Below the pieces are notes generated by a model. The model was not told the DNA's origin. It saw only the letters and a program-made list of their open reading frames with translations, and ran no database searches. Made by a program: the position numbers and the translations under genes. DNA of 12,077 nucleotides from assembly GCA_041572275.1 (NCBI GenBank), contig JBFFSQ010000080.1, forward strand, positions 1-12,077, in the 5' to 3' direction. The DNA is from JBFFSQ01 sp041572275. Its GTDB lineage: Bacteria; Pseudomonadota; Gammaproteobacteria; SZUA-229. Below, one piece after another: positions 1-6,969 of the stretch (the first letter of the stretch is position 1; the number at the start of each line of letters is the position of its first letter).

Positions 1-116
1 ATCGTCAGGGTGTCACTGACATAGGCTGTGTTGGCCGCCCAGGCAGGTGTTTGAGTAAGAGCTAAAGTTGAACCAAGCAGAATGATCGTGCCTGTATGTA
101 ACAAAATTTTGAGCAT
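1..116 (-). CDS. Exported SH3-domain protein (TIGR04211/YgiM-like), 5' part only
   Basis: This is the first 38 codons of a gene that runs off the left edge of the window. The ATG is at 116-114, and an in-frame TAA lies immediately upstream at 122-120, so no earlier start is possible. Residues 1-27 form a signal peptide: a short basic start (MLK), a hydrophobic core with Ile/Leu/Gly, and an Ala-Trp-Ala cleavage motif. The first mature residues include Tyr-Val-Ser-Asp-Thr-Leu, which matches the start of the bacterial SH3 domain in the YgiM/TIGR04211 family (usually YVSD followed by an arginine-rich RSGP motif). Family members have a periplasmic SH3 domain, a coiled coil and a C-terminal membrane anchor, but none of that is visible here. 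No good ribosome binding site was seen. The gene lies 129 bases downstream of the histidine kinase on the same strand. The family call is inferred from a short stretch. Confidence 0.6.
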   Translation of the reverse strand, partial: MLKILLHTGTIILLGSTLALTQTPAWAANTAYVSDTLT

Positions 117-245
117 TTTTTAGTCCAGTGCATGAATCTGTGTTAAATGTACTGTCTTGATATGTATTGAGCCAGGTATTGTTTCACATAATGAATTAAA
201 TCCTAAGGTTTGGGCTTTATTGTATCCGTGTGATTTCAAGCCTGC

Positions 246-1859
246 TTAGCCATCAGTCACAGCGGTGAGAAAGTGTATTCTGAAGCAGCTACCTACCGGT
301 TGTTCGAGGTAACGAATTTTGGCGCGATTACTCTCGATAATCTCTTTTGAAATAAACAGACCCAGACCGGTGCCCTTGGCGCTGGTGGTATAGAAAGGGT
401 CGAATATTTGTATCGCCTGCTCCTGCGAAATACCGGGGCCGTTATCAATGATATCCAGATAAGGTTGATCCAATGTCTCATCATAGCCGGCTCTGATCTG
501 GATGAGGATCTCTGCGTGTGCTTTATCATGGTGGCGAATGGCGTTGCTACACAGGTTATCGATGACCTGATGAAGATGACTGGGATTGAACAGGATTGTC
601 AGGTGTTCAGTCTTAAACTCAGTGAGCAGCTGTTCGGTTGTCAGCTGATGGCTCTGGCAGAATTCTTCTTTGAAGTCAACCAGCCATTGTTGAAGGTTTA
701 TGGCTTGTGGTTGAGTAGTTTCCTGACGCGAAAGCTGTAATACATTTTCGATGACTTTATCGAGGCGCTGTACCTGGGTGGTAATGATTTGGGTGAGTTT
801 GGTGTCGGCGGTGTCCAGCTCTGATTCGTTCAGTAGCTGAGCTGCATGATTTATGGCACTGAGAGGATTACGGATTTCGTGGGCGATACTGGCGGTGAGT
901 CGTCCCAGGGAGGCCAGTTTCATTTGCTGGAAGCGCTGGTTGAGCTGGGTGGCGTCTTCCAGAAAAATCAATACGTCATCGGGATGTGATGATGAGGTAT
1001 CGAGCTGTCGAAAGCCGGGCTGTATATCTGGCAGACCCTGTTCCTGATGAATGGCTGGCTGATGCAGTTGTGGCTGTTTTTGCCAGTCGGTTAAGCGAGA
1101 GGCCAGCTCGGGAAGTATCTGCTGAAGTTGTTGATTAGTGTGAACAGATTCGATACCCAGCAGGGCTTCTGCTGAATGATTGGCCATTCGTATCAGACCC
1201 TGGTGATTGACTACAAGAATACCGGTACGCATATTCTGGATAATGTGTTCGTTGAGTTTTTCCAGTTTGAGCAGGTCTTCCGCCTGCTGACTGGCAATGG
1301 CTTCCGATTCAATGGCGCGGCGTCTGAGTGTAGAGGCCAGTAGACTGGAGGCAAACAGAACCATGCCGAGGATGCCGGCAGTTGAATAGGTGGTGGTAGC
1401 AACTAGTCCATGGAGAACGGAATAGGATTCTTCGACGAGTATGGCCAGGGAGGCGAGGGCGGCAAACAGAAAGGAATCCCGGCTTCTCAGGAAGGTGCCA
1501 GTAGCGGCGATATTAATGACCAGCAACATACCCAGGGCGCTACTGACGCCGCCACTGAAGTGCATCATCAGCGTAATCAGCAAAATATCAGTACAGGTTG
1601 CAAGAATAACCTGTGATTCAAACCGGGGTTGCTGGCGGTTGCCCAATTGAATATAAATCAGGCTGCTTAGCAGGAAAATGAAAGCCGTTATGAAATAGGC
1701 GTTCGGGTAATGGCTGCCAAGAAAATCTTCAAGTATGTCACTATAAAAAAATAGTAACAGGAACAGAGCCAGGCCAAAGCGATACAGATTGAAATGACGC
1801 AGTGGTCGCCAGGTCAGGTTTGTATGGCTAATTGAATTTTCCAGGCTCAGTTTATTCAA
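246..1859 (-). CDS. pilS: PilS-like membrane sensor histidine kinase
   Basis: A 537-residue two-component sensor kinase, close to the length of Pseudomonas PilS (about 530). The N-terminal third (about residues 29-178) holds six hydrophobic segments with almost no periplasmic loops, as in PilS. A cytoplasmic PAS-like domain follows (about 200-305). The HisKA domain carries the phospho-acceptor His327 in SIAHEIRNP, and the ATPase domain shows an N-box with Asn435/Asn439, a G1 box DNGPG (472-476), an F-box FDPFYTT and a G2 box GTGLGL (496-501). All catalytic motifs are present, so it should be active. In Pseudomonas, PilS with PilR and sigma-54 controls pilin transcription. The start is TTG at 1859-1857; no in-frame ATG lies near it, and its TTGA overlaps the TGA stop of the upstream gene, suggesting translational coupling. 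No response regulator lies next to it in this window: the next gene downstream is the SH3-domain protein. It could therefore be PilS itself or a related orphan kinase. Confidence 0.8.
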   Translation of the reverse strand: MNKLSLENSISHTNLTWRPLRHFNLYRFGLALFLLLFFYSDILEDFLGSHYPNAYFITAFIFLLSSLIYIQLGNRQQPRFESQVILATCTDILLITLMMHFSGGVSSALGMLLVINIAATGTFLRSRDSFLFAALASLAILVEESYSVLHGLVATTTYSTAGILGMVLFASSLLASTLRRRAIESEAIASQQAEDLLKLEKLNEHIIQNMRTGILVVNHQGLIRMANHSAEALLGIESVHTNQQLQQILPELASRLTDWQKQPQLHQPAIHQEQGLPDIQPGFRQLDTSSSHPDDVLIFLEDATQLNQRFQQMKLASLGRLTASIAHEIRNPLSAINHAAQLLNESELDTADTKLTQIITTQVQRLDKVIENVLQLSRQETTQPQAINLQQWLVDFKEEFCQSHQLTTEQLLTEFKTEHLTILFNPSHLHQVIDNLCSNAIRHHDKAHAEILIQIRAGYDETLDQPYLDIIDNGPGISQEQAIQIFDPFYTTSAKGTGLGLFISKEIIESNRAKIRYLEQPVGSCFRIHFLTAVTDG

Positions 1860-2080
1860 TGCTGTTGGTTCCAGTCTTCCAGGTGTTGTTGGCTGCAGAA
1901 GAATTTGTCATTCAGGTTCATGGCATCCTCTCTGGGTACATAGATTTTGCAGTGTTCGCATTGCACCATGTCCTTACTGTCGATGGTCTTTGTGTGACTG
2001 GTTTTAGTTTGACTAATGAGTCGCCTGATTAACCAGGCCGCAACGATGATGGCAATGAGTAAAATTAGATTTCTAAACAT
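1856..2080 (-). CDS. PP0621-family small membrane protein with zinc-finger-like Cys motif
   Basis: A 74-residue protein with one N-terminal membrane segment (about residues 4-18, FRNLILLIAIIVAAWL) followed by a basic patch and a short cytoplasmic domain. Four possible metal ligands are visible: Cys41 and Cys44 in CEHC, and Cys62 with His66 in FCSQQH. This resembles the TRASH/MYND-like treble-clef pattern of the PP0621 family. The function of that family is unknown, so metal binding here is an inference. The ATG is at 2080-2078, with a purine-rich AGGA about 13 bases upstream, which is long spacing. The stop codon overlaps the TTG start of the PilS-like kinase, so the two are very likely co-transcribed and possibly coupled in translation. 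The gene is divergent from nadE, with at most 56 bases between the start codons. Confidence 0.7.
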   Translation of the reverse strand: MFRNLILLIAIIVAAWLIRRLISQTKTSHTKTIDSKDMVQCEHCKIYVPREDAMNLNDKFFCSQQHLEDWNQQH

Positions 2081-2136
2081 ATTGTGTCTTTTTTCCTGAT
2101 AAAATCATGGGCCCGATTAATTTTTCAGTCTTGTTT

Positions 2137-3759
2137 ATGGTCGATTCAATCACAATAAATCTCGTACAGGACCGTTTTCTAGTTGGCGATATTAAGGCCA
2201 ATGCGAGGAAAATCATAACGCTGTCGGAGCAGGCGCGCCAGTCAGGGGCTGATATTGTCGTGTTTCCTGAGCTGGCACTGTCCGGTTATCCGCCGGAGGA
2301 TTTGTTACTGCGACAGGGATTTATTCGCCAGATCGATAACGCTGTACAGCAGATTGTGAGCCAGGTTGCCGGTATTGATATTGTGTTTGGGGCGCCTCGG
2401 CATGATGGCGATGATTTATTTAACTCAGCCTTCTGGGCGCGGGATGGGCAGATTCTGGATGTTTATGACAAATATACCCTGCCCAATTATGCTGTGTTTG
2501 ATGAGAAGCGATACTTTGCTGCCGGTCAACGGCCAGTAGTGCTAGAGCTTAACGGCATTAAACTGGGTTTAAGTATTTGTGAAGATATCTGGTTTGAGCG
2601 GGCAGCGGCCGATGCTGCGCAGGCGGGAGCCCAGGGGCTGCTGATACTCAATGCTTCGCCATTTCATCAGCACAAGCATGATCAACGTGTGGAGGTGCTG
2701 AAACAGCGACAGGCAGAAACCGGCATGGCCATGTTTTATTTGAATCTGGTCGGTGGTCAGGATGAACTGGTGTTTGATGGCCAGTCTCTGGTGCTTGATA
2801 GTAATGGTGATCTGGTTGGGCAAGGCCCGGTGTTTGAAGCTGTACAATTGCAATATCGATTCAGTAATAAAGGTGGTATCGAGGCGATAGATACGGTTTT
2901 TCATGAACTGGCTAGCGATGAAGCGGTGATCTACAAGGGACTGGTCACGGCGGTGAGGGACTATGTCAGCAACAATGGTTTCGATGGTGTGGTGATTGGT
3001 CTTTCTGGAGGGGTTGATTCTGCGTTGACCCTGGCCATTGCCGTGGATGCTCTCGGGGCTGAGCAGGTACATGCGGTGATGATGCCATCTCGCTATACTG
3101 CCCAGATTAGTCTTGATGATGCAGCAGAGGAAGCAAAAACGCTGGGTGTCGACTATCGAATCATCTCGATTGAACCGGTGTTTCAGACGTTTCTGGATTT
3201 GCTTAAGGATGTGTTTGAGGGTACTGAGGCTGATACTACAGAAGAAAATATCCAGGCGCGATGCCGTGGCGTGATACTCATGGCACTGTCTAACAAGCTT
3301 CGTCGCATGTTGCTCACCACAGGCAACAAGAGTGAAATGGCGGTGGGTTACAGTACCCTGTATGGTGATATGGCAGGTGGTTTTGCGCCCTTGAAAGATG
3401 TGTATAAGACGCTGGTTTATCGATTGTGTAACTATCGCAATGGTGTGTCACCAGTGATTCCGCAGCGCGTGCTGGATCGACCGCCGTCTGCTGAGTTGCG
3501 ACCCGATCAGGTGGATCAGGATAGTTTGCCAGACTATGACGTGTTAGATGCCATCCTTGAGCTGTCCGTCGAACAGGATTTGCCCCGGGCAGATGTGATT
3601 GCGGCTGGTTACGACGGTGAGCTTGTTGACCGGGTTGTGCGTATGGTGCAACTCAATGAGTACAAGCGTCGTCAGGCGCCGCCGGGTATACGTATCACAC
3701 GTCGGGCCTTTGGCCGTGACAGGCGTTATCCCATTACCTCAGGCTATCGACGTCAGTAG
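2137..3759 (+). CDS. nadE: Glutamine-dependent NAD+ synthetase
   Basis: This enzyme makes NAD+ from nicotinic acid adenine dinucleotide, ATP and glutamine, the last step of NAD+ synthesis. It has 540 residues, typical of the two-domain bacterial form. The N-terminal nitrilase-like glutaminase domain has its catalytic triad: Glu45 (in FPELALSGYPPEDL), Lys112 (in DKYTLPNYAVFDEKRYF) and Cys148 (in LSICEDIWF). The synthetase domain begins near residue 265 and carries the ATP-pyrophosphatase P-loop SGGVDSA (about 290-296). The C-terminus ends in the usual RRAFGRDRRYPIT motif. An ATG at 2107 would add 10 residues, but family alignment (start shortly before LVGDI) favours 2137, and a TAAAAT sequence at 2100-2105 could be a -10 element serving that start. 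Neither start has a strong Shine-Dalgarno sequence. glnB follows 92 bases downstream on the same strand. Confidence 0.93.
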   Translation: MVDSITINLVQDRFLVGDIKANARKIITLSEQARQSGADIVVFPELALSGYPPEDLLLRQGFIRQIDNAVQQIVSQVAGIDIVFGAPRHDGDDLFNSAFWARDGQILDVYDKYTLPNYAVFDEKRYFAAGQRPVVLELNGIKLGLSICEDIWFERAAADAAQAGAQGLLILNASPFHQHKHDQRVEVLKQRQAETGMAMFYLNLVGGQDELVFDGQSLVLDSNGDLVGQGPVFEAVQLQYRFSNKGGIEAIDTVFHELASDEAVIYKGLVTAVRDYVSNNGFDGVVIGLSGGVDSALTLAIAVDALGAEQVHAVMMPSRYTAQISLDDAAEEAKTLGVDYRIISIEPVFQTFLDLLKDVFEGTEADTTEENIQARCRGVILMALSNKLRRMLLTTGNKSEMAVGYSTLYGDMAGGFAPLKDVYKTLVYRLCNYRNGVSPVIPQRVLDRPPSAELRPDQVDQDSLPDYDVLDAILELSVEQDLPRADVIAAGYDGELVDRVVRMVQLNEYKRRQAPPGIRITRRAFGRDRRYPITSGYRRQ

Positions 3760-3774
3760 AAAATGCGCTATTAT
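3747..3774 (+). promoter_or_regulatory. Candidate sigma-70 promoter for glnB
   Basis: TCGACG at 3747-3752 (4 of 6 to TTGACA) and TATTAT at 3769-3774 (5 of 6 to TATAAT) are spaced by 16 bases. The -35 lies in the last codons of nadE and the predicted start is about 70 bases before glnB. No sigma-54 (-24 GG / -12 GC) pattern was seen in the gap. This is a motif match only; glnB may also be reached by readthrough from nadE. Confidence 0.3.
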
Positions 3775-3777
3775 TGC

Positions 3778-3796
3778 GCCACAATATGCATGTGGC
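3778..3796 (+). other. Short inverted repeat in nadE-glnB gap
   Basis: GCCACA (3778-3783) and TGTGGC (3791-3796) form a perfect 6-base-pair inverted repeat around a 7-base loop. No T-run follows, so it is not a standard intrinsic terminator for nadE. It lies just downstream of the candidate glnB -10, where it could be a protein-binding site or an mRNA leader hairpin. It could also be chance. Confidence 0.25.
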
Positions 3797-3851
3797 CTAG
3801 ATCAACAGCCGTCTCGGAGAATTATTTGGGCCGATTACACAGGGGAAAAGA

Positions 3852-4190
3852 ATGAAAAAAATAGAAGCCATAATCAAACCCTTCAAACTGGATGATGTCC
3901 GCGCAGCGCTGACTGAGGTTGGCATTACCGGGATGACGGCAACAGAAGTAAAGGGCTTTGGTCGGCAGAAAGGGCACACCGAGTTATATCGTGGTGCTGA
4001 GTATGTTGTTGATTTCATTCCCAAGGTTAAAATTGAAATCATACTGGATGCAGAGCGTGTGGATCAGTGTATTGAAGTGATTACCGATGCCGCGCGTACA
4101 GGTAAAATTGGCGACGGAAAGATATTTGTTTCAGATGTCCAGCGTATCGTGCGTATTCGTACCGGTGAAGTGGATAAAGAGGCAATCTAG
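3852..4190 (+). CDS. glnB: Nitrogen regulatory protein P-II
   Basis: A 112-residue P-II signalling protein, the standard family length. The trimer senses 2-oxoglutarate and ATP/ADP and controls targets of nitrogen assimilation such as glutamine synthetase adenylylation and NtrB. The T-loop is intact with Tyr51, the uridylylation site used by GlnD, inside the characteristic EYVVDFIPK. The B-loop (about 82-90, TGKIGDGK) and C-terminal residues Arg101 and Arg103, which contact the nucleotide, are present. The ribosome binding site is strong: AGGGGA at 3841-3846, five bases before the ATG. The gene follows nadE in the same direction and is not next to amtB or glnA here, so it fits GlnB better than GlnK, although sequence alone does not fully separate the two. 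A rho-independent terminator lies about 110 bases after the stop. Confidence 0.95.
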   Translation: MKKIEAIIKPFKLDDVRAALTEVGITGMTATEVKGFGRQKGHTELYRGAEYVVDFIPKVKIEIILDAERVDQCIEVITDAARTGKIGDGKIFVSDVQRIVRIRTGEVDKEAI

Positions 4191-4296
4191 GCAGTTTATT
4201 GCTTGATGACAGTCGTCTTTAGCAATGTTCTTGGATTGATGGAACAAGCTCGGCTAGAGTTATTCTATTCCAGTGATGAATTCGTTATCTGAAGAA

Positions 4297-4321
4297 CCCA
4301 CCCGTTCTGGGTGGGGCTTTT
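4297..4321 (+). terminator. Intrinsic terminator after glnB
   Basis: CCCACCC (4297-4303) pairs perfectly with GGGTGGG (4309-4315) around a five-base GTTCT loop, and GC then TTTT (4318-4321) follow. This GC-rich seven-pair stem with a T-run is a convincing rho-independent terminator for the nadE-glnB unit. It also separates that unit from convergent bamD. Confidence 0.8.
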
Positions 4322-4342
4322 AATCCATACAAACAGAGGTCT

Positions 4343-4366
4343 ATCAGGGTGATGTGAGTCCCTGAT
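4343..4366 (-). terminator. Possible terminator downstream of bamD
   Basis: ATCAGGG (4343-4349) and CCCTGAT (4360-4366) form a perfect seven-pair stem with a ten-base loop, 25 bases past the bamD stop. On the bamD strand the following sequence is only weakly T-rich (AGACCTCTGTTTG), so this would be a poor intrinsic terminator. Confidence 0.35.
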
Positions 4367-4391
4367 CTTGTCCCATGTTGGTTTGTTGAAA

Positions 4392-5177
4392 TCAGTACAG
4401 GCTAGGCGCCTTAAGGTCGATATCGCCTACTTCAGCCGTTTGAATGTCAGACTGCTGATTGGCGCTGATCACCAGCTGGGTATCGGCAGCCAGTTCTGGC
4501 AGTTTGAGTTCATGGTAGGCCTGCTGAAGAATTTCCAGGGCCCGGCGACTGGCCGGTGTCTGCTGGTAGTGTTCAATGGTGTATTGAGCCCGTCGTGCTG
4601 CAGCCAACCAGGCATTGCGTTTGATATAGTATTCGGCGACATGTATTTCATGTTCAGCCAGCTTGTTTTTCAGATAGATTAGTCGCTTGTATGCATCACC
4701 AGAATACTGACTATCCGGGTAGCGTCGAACCAGCGTGGAAAAATCTCGAATGGCATCATTCAGGCTCTGGGTATCGTGTTTGGCCAGGTCCCGTGGGAAC
4801 CATGCATCCATCATGCCCTGGCCACGGGTAAAGTTCGCCAGGCCTTTCAGGTACCAGGCATAATCAACACTGGCATCACGGGGGTTCAGGCGAATAAAAC
4901 GATCCGCCGCTGCAATTGCTGAATCCGGTTCTTCAAATTTGAAATAGGCATAGGCAACATCCAGTTGCGCCTGTTTGGCATAGGGACTGAAAGGGAAGCG
5001 GGCTTCCAGTGACTCAAGAGATTCAATAGCCGACTGAAACTCGCCACTCTGTAGCGACAGCCGGGCGTCTTCGTAGAAATCTTTAGCGGTCCAGTCAGCA
5101 AAAATATCGCTGATCGTATTGTTGCCGCTACAGGCCGAGAGAAATAATGGGAGTATCAATACACTGAGAAGACGCAT
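4392..5177 (-). CDS. bamD: Outer membrane protein assembly factor BamD
   Basis: A 261-residue lipoprotein of the BAM complex, which folds beta-barrel proteins into the outer membrane; E. coli BamD has 245 residues. Residues 1-16 are a lipoprotein signal peptide ending in the lipobox LSAC, so Cys16 is the predicted lipidated residue. The rest is built of helical TPR-like repeats; the first (about 33-65) contains the family motif in which a 'YEDARLSLQSGEF' helix precedes 'AIESLESLEARFPFSPYA'. The ATG is at 5177-5175, right before the basic-hydrophobic signal peptide. The ribosome binding site is weak (GGAT about 13 bases upstream). It is divergent from rluD, the arrangement seen widely in gammaproteobacteria, and convergent with glnB. 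The older name is comL/yfiO. Confidence 0.93.
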   Translation of the reverse strand: MRLLSVLILPLFLSACSGNNTISDIFADWTAKDFYEDARLSLQSGEFQSAIESLESLEARFPFSPYAKQAQLDVAYAYFKFEEPDSAIAAADRFIRLNPRDASVDYAWYLKGLANFTRGQGMMDAWFPRDLAKHDTQSLNDAIRDFSTLVRRYPDSQYSGDAYKRLIYLKNKLAEHEIHVAEYYIKRNAWLAAARRAQYTIEHYQQTPASRRALEILQQAYHELKLPELAADTQLVISANQQSDIQTAEVGDIDLKAPSLY

Positions 5178-5208
5178 AAAACCAATCTATCCAAAATTTA
5201 TTAATGGG

Positions 5209-5214
5209 TTAGAA
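5209..5214 (+). promoter_or_regulatory. Candidate -10 element for rluD
   Basis: TAGAAT at 5209-5214 matches five of six bases of TATAAT. It would start transcription near 5221, which fits translation from 5250 and not from the ATG at 5213-5215. No good -35 is visible 16-18 bases upstream. Confidence 0.3.
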
Positions 5215-5220
5215 TGCACA

Positions 5221-5226
5221 ATTATA
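5221..5226 (-). promoter_or_regulatory. Candidate -10 element for bamD
   Basis: Read on the minus strand, 5226-5221 is a perfect TATAAT. It would start transcription near 5214 and leave a leader of about 37 bases before the bamD ATG. The -35 region (AAGCTT at 17-base spacing) is a poor match. It lies face to face with the candidate rluD -10. Confidence 0.45.
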
Positions 5227-5249
5227 CCGAAGTTCAATCAACAAAGCTT

Positions 5250-6206
5250 ATGTCTGAAGATATTTTAACCGCAATCATTCCCCTACGGTACGCACGCCAG
5301 CGTCTGGATGCTGTGCTAGTGGAGCTGTTTCCTGACTATTCTCGCAGTCGTCTGCAGAGCTGGATTAAATCCGGCAAGGTATTGCTGAATGGTCAGGTGC
5401 CCAAAGCCCGGGACAAGGTACTGGGTGATGAGCAGGTTGAAATTCATCTTGATCCTGAACCGGTGAATGATGAGTGTCAGCCCCAGGCTATTCCCCTCAA
5501 TATAGTGTATGAAGATGATGACTTGCTGGTGATCAATAAACCTGTGGGTCTGGTGGTACATCCTGCTGCAGGCCATCAGGATGGCACATTGCAGAATGCT
5601 CTGTTGCATTATGATTCAAGCCTGGAGGAGGTGCCTCGGGCCGGTATTGTGCATCGTCTGGATAAAGATACCACCGGTTTGCTGGTGGTGGCGCGTAATC
5701 TCAAGGCGCATAAGAATCTGGTGGATCAGTTACAGGCGCGCACTGTGCATCGAGAATACCAGGCCATTGTGATGGGGGTGATGACTGCCGGAGGCACGGT
5801 GGTGGCACCGATCGGTCGACATCCCAGGGATCGCAAACGTATGGGCGTGCGTGAAGACGGTAAAGAGGCGATTACCCATTATCGAATTAGTGAACGCTAT
5901 CGTGGACACACCCGAATAAAGGTTAACCTGGAAACCGGTCGTACCCATCAGATTCGTGTACATATGGCCCATATTAATTACCCTTTAGTGGGCGATGCGG
6001 TCTACGGGGGGCGTCTGAAATTTCCTCGTGGGGCGACCGAAGCCCTAAAAGACGCACTGAGAGCATTTAACCGACAGGCCCTGCATGCTGCCCGCTTAGG
6101 CTTGAATCATCCCGCGAGTGGCGAACATCGGGAATGGCAGGCTGATTTGCCCGAAGATATGAAGCAGCTGATTGCCACCTTGCGTGAGGATCTTCTTGCT
6201 TCTTAA
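5250..6206 (+). CDS. rluD: 23S rRNA pseudouridine synthase RluD
   Basis: RluD converts uridines 1911, 1915 and 1917 (E. coli numbering) in helix 69 of 23S rRNA to pseudouridine. The protein has an N-terminal S4 RNA-binding domain (about residues 16-75, with SRSRLQSWIKSGKVLLNG) and an RsuA/RluA-family catalytic domain. The catalytic Asp138 sits in the signature HRLDKDTTG (135-143 from this start). A later motif, GRTHQIRVHMAHINYPLVGD, is also typical. I chose the ATG at 5250 because MSEDILTAI to QRLD then matches the spacing in E. coli RluD (318 residues against 326). An upstream in-frame ATG at 5214 would add 12 residues and is not excluded. Neither start has a clear Shine-Dalgarno sequence. 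pgeF follows after 22 bases. The assignment to RluD over RluC or RluA rests on length, the S4 domain and the bamD/pgeF neighbours. Confidence 0.92.
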   Translation: MSEDILTAIIPLRYARQRLDAVLVELFPDYSRSRLQSWIKSGKVLLNGQVPKARDKVLGDEQVEIHLDPEPVNDECQPQAIPLNIVYEDDDLLVINKPVGLVVHPAAGHQDGTLQNALLHYDSSLEEVPRAGIVHRLDKDTTGLLVVARNLKAHKNLVDQLQARTVHREYQAIVMGVMTAGGTVVAPIGRHPRDRKRMGVREDGKEAITHYRISERYRGHTRIKVNLETGRTHQIRVHMAHINYPLVGDAVYGGRLKFPRGATEALKDALRAFNRQALHAARLGLNHPASGEHREWQADLPEDMKQLIATLREDLLAS

Positions 6207-6228
6207 TGCAAGCCAGAATTAGCCTGAG

Positions 6229-6969
6229 ATGACAGTCGACATCATACAGCCGGACTGGCCAGCACCAGTCAACATCAAGGCCCTGAGTACAACGCGAGTA
6301 GGGGGTGTCAGCACAGGGCCCTATAGCAGTTTCAATCTGGCGACTCATGTAGATGACCTTCCTGAGCATGTCCTGCAAAACCGTCAACGCCTGCGTGAAC
6401 GTTTTCATTTGCCAGCCGAACCTGTCTGGTTGAATCAGGTTCATGGAGTGGCGGTGGTGGATGCTGCTGTAGCTACTGCCGATGCTGAGGTTGCTGCGGA
6501 CGCCAGTTATACCGACAGGCGAAACAGGGTCTGTGCGGTGATGACGGCCGATTGTCTGCCGTTACTGTTCTGTAATCGTGCCGGTACACGAGTAGCTGCG
6601 GCTCACGCCGGTTGGCGTGGTTTGCAGGCGGGTGTTATCGAGGCCACCGTTGCAGCGTTAGGTGAAACCCCTGCGCAGTTACTGGTCTGGTTGGGACCAG
6701 CGATAGGTCCAGACGCGTTTGAGGTGGGGGATGAAGTACGTGCCGCCTTCATGACTGAGCTGCCGGATTCGGAAGTCGCTTTTGTGGCCAGTCGTCCCGG
6801 TCACTGGCTGGCCGATATCTACCAGCTGGCGCGAATGCGCCTGCATCGGCTCGGCATTGAGTCGGTGTACGGTGGTCAGTTTTGTACCTATACTGACGCC
6901 CAGCGTTTTTTTTCCTATCGACGGGAGCCTACAACGGGTCGAATGGCGACCCTGATCTGGAGAGAATAA
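6229..6969 (+). CDS. pgeF: Peptidoglycan editing factor / purine nucleoside phosphorylase (YfiH family)
   Basis: A 246-residue member of the YfiH/DUF152 family, once called multicopper polyphenol oxidase. In E. coli, PgeF (YfiH) removes a wrong L-Ser from UDP-MurNAc so that L-Ala is kept at the first peptide position. Purified homologues also act as purine nucleoside phosphorylases and adenosine deaminases. The zinc-site residues are visible: His72 (NQVHG), Cys109 (TADCLPLL) and His126 (AHAGWRG). The N-terminal TTRVGGVSTGPYSSFNL and the C-terminal FFSYRRE....GRMATLIW blocks are standard. The gene begins 22 bases after rluD, and its stop overlaps the next start by one base (TAATG), so rluD, pgeF and the ACT-protein gene are very probably one operon. 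Confidence 0.92.
   Translation: MTVDIIQPDWPAPVNIKALSTTRVGGVSTGPYSSFNLATHVDDLPEHVLQNRQRLRERFHLPAEPVWLNQVHGVAVVDAAVATADAEVAADASYTDRRNRVCAVMTADCLPLLFCNRAGTRVAAAHAGWRGLQAGVIEATVAALGETPAQLLVWLGPAIGPDAFEVGDEVRAAFMTELPDSEVAFVASRPGHWLADIYQLARMRLHRLGIESVYGGQFCTYTDAQRFFSYRREPTTGRMATLIWRE

Noticed and set aside
2569..3072. 167-codon reverse-strand open frame inside nadE
   Set aside because: It lies wholly within a strongly supported coding sequence on the other strand and reads as low-quality His/Gln-rich sequence with no recognisable domain.
3778..3796. Hairpin GCCACA/TGTGGC as a nadE terminator
   Set aside because: Only six base pairs and no following T-run; recorded as an inverted repeat only.
3760..3851. 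Sigma-54 promoter for glnB
   Set aside because: TGGCCT near 3793 has the GG element, but no TTGC-like -12 sequence follows at the right distance.
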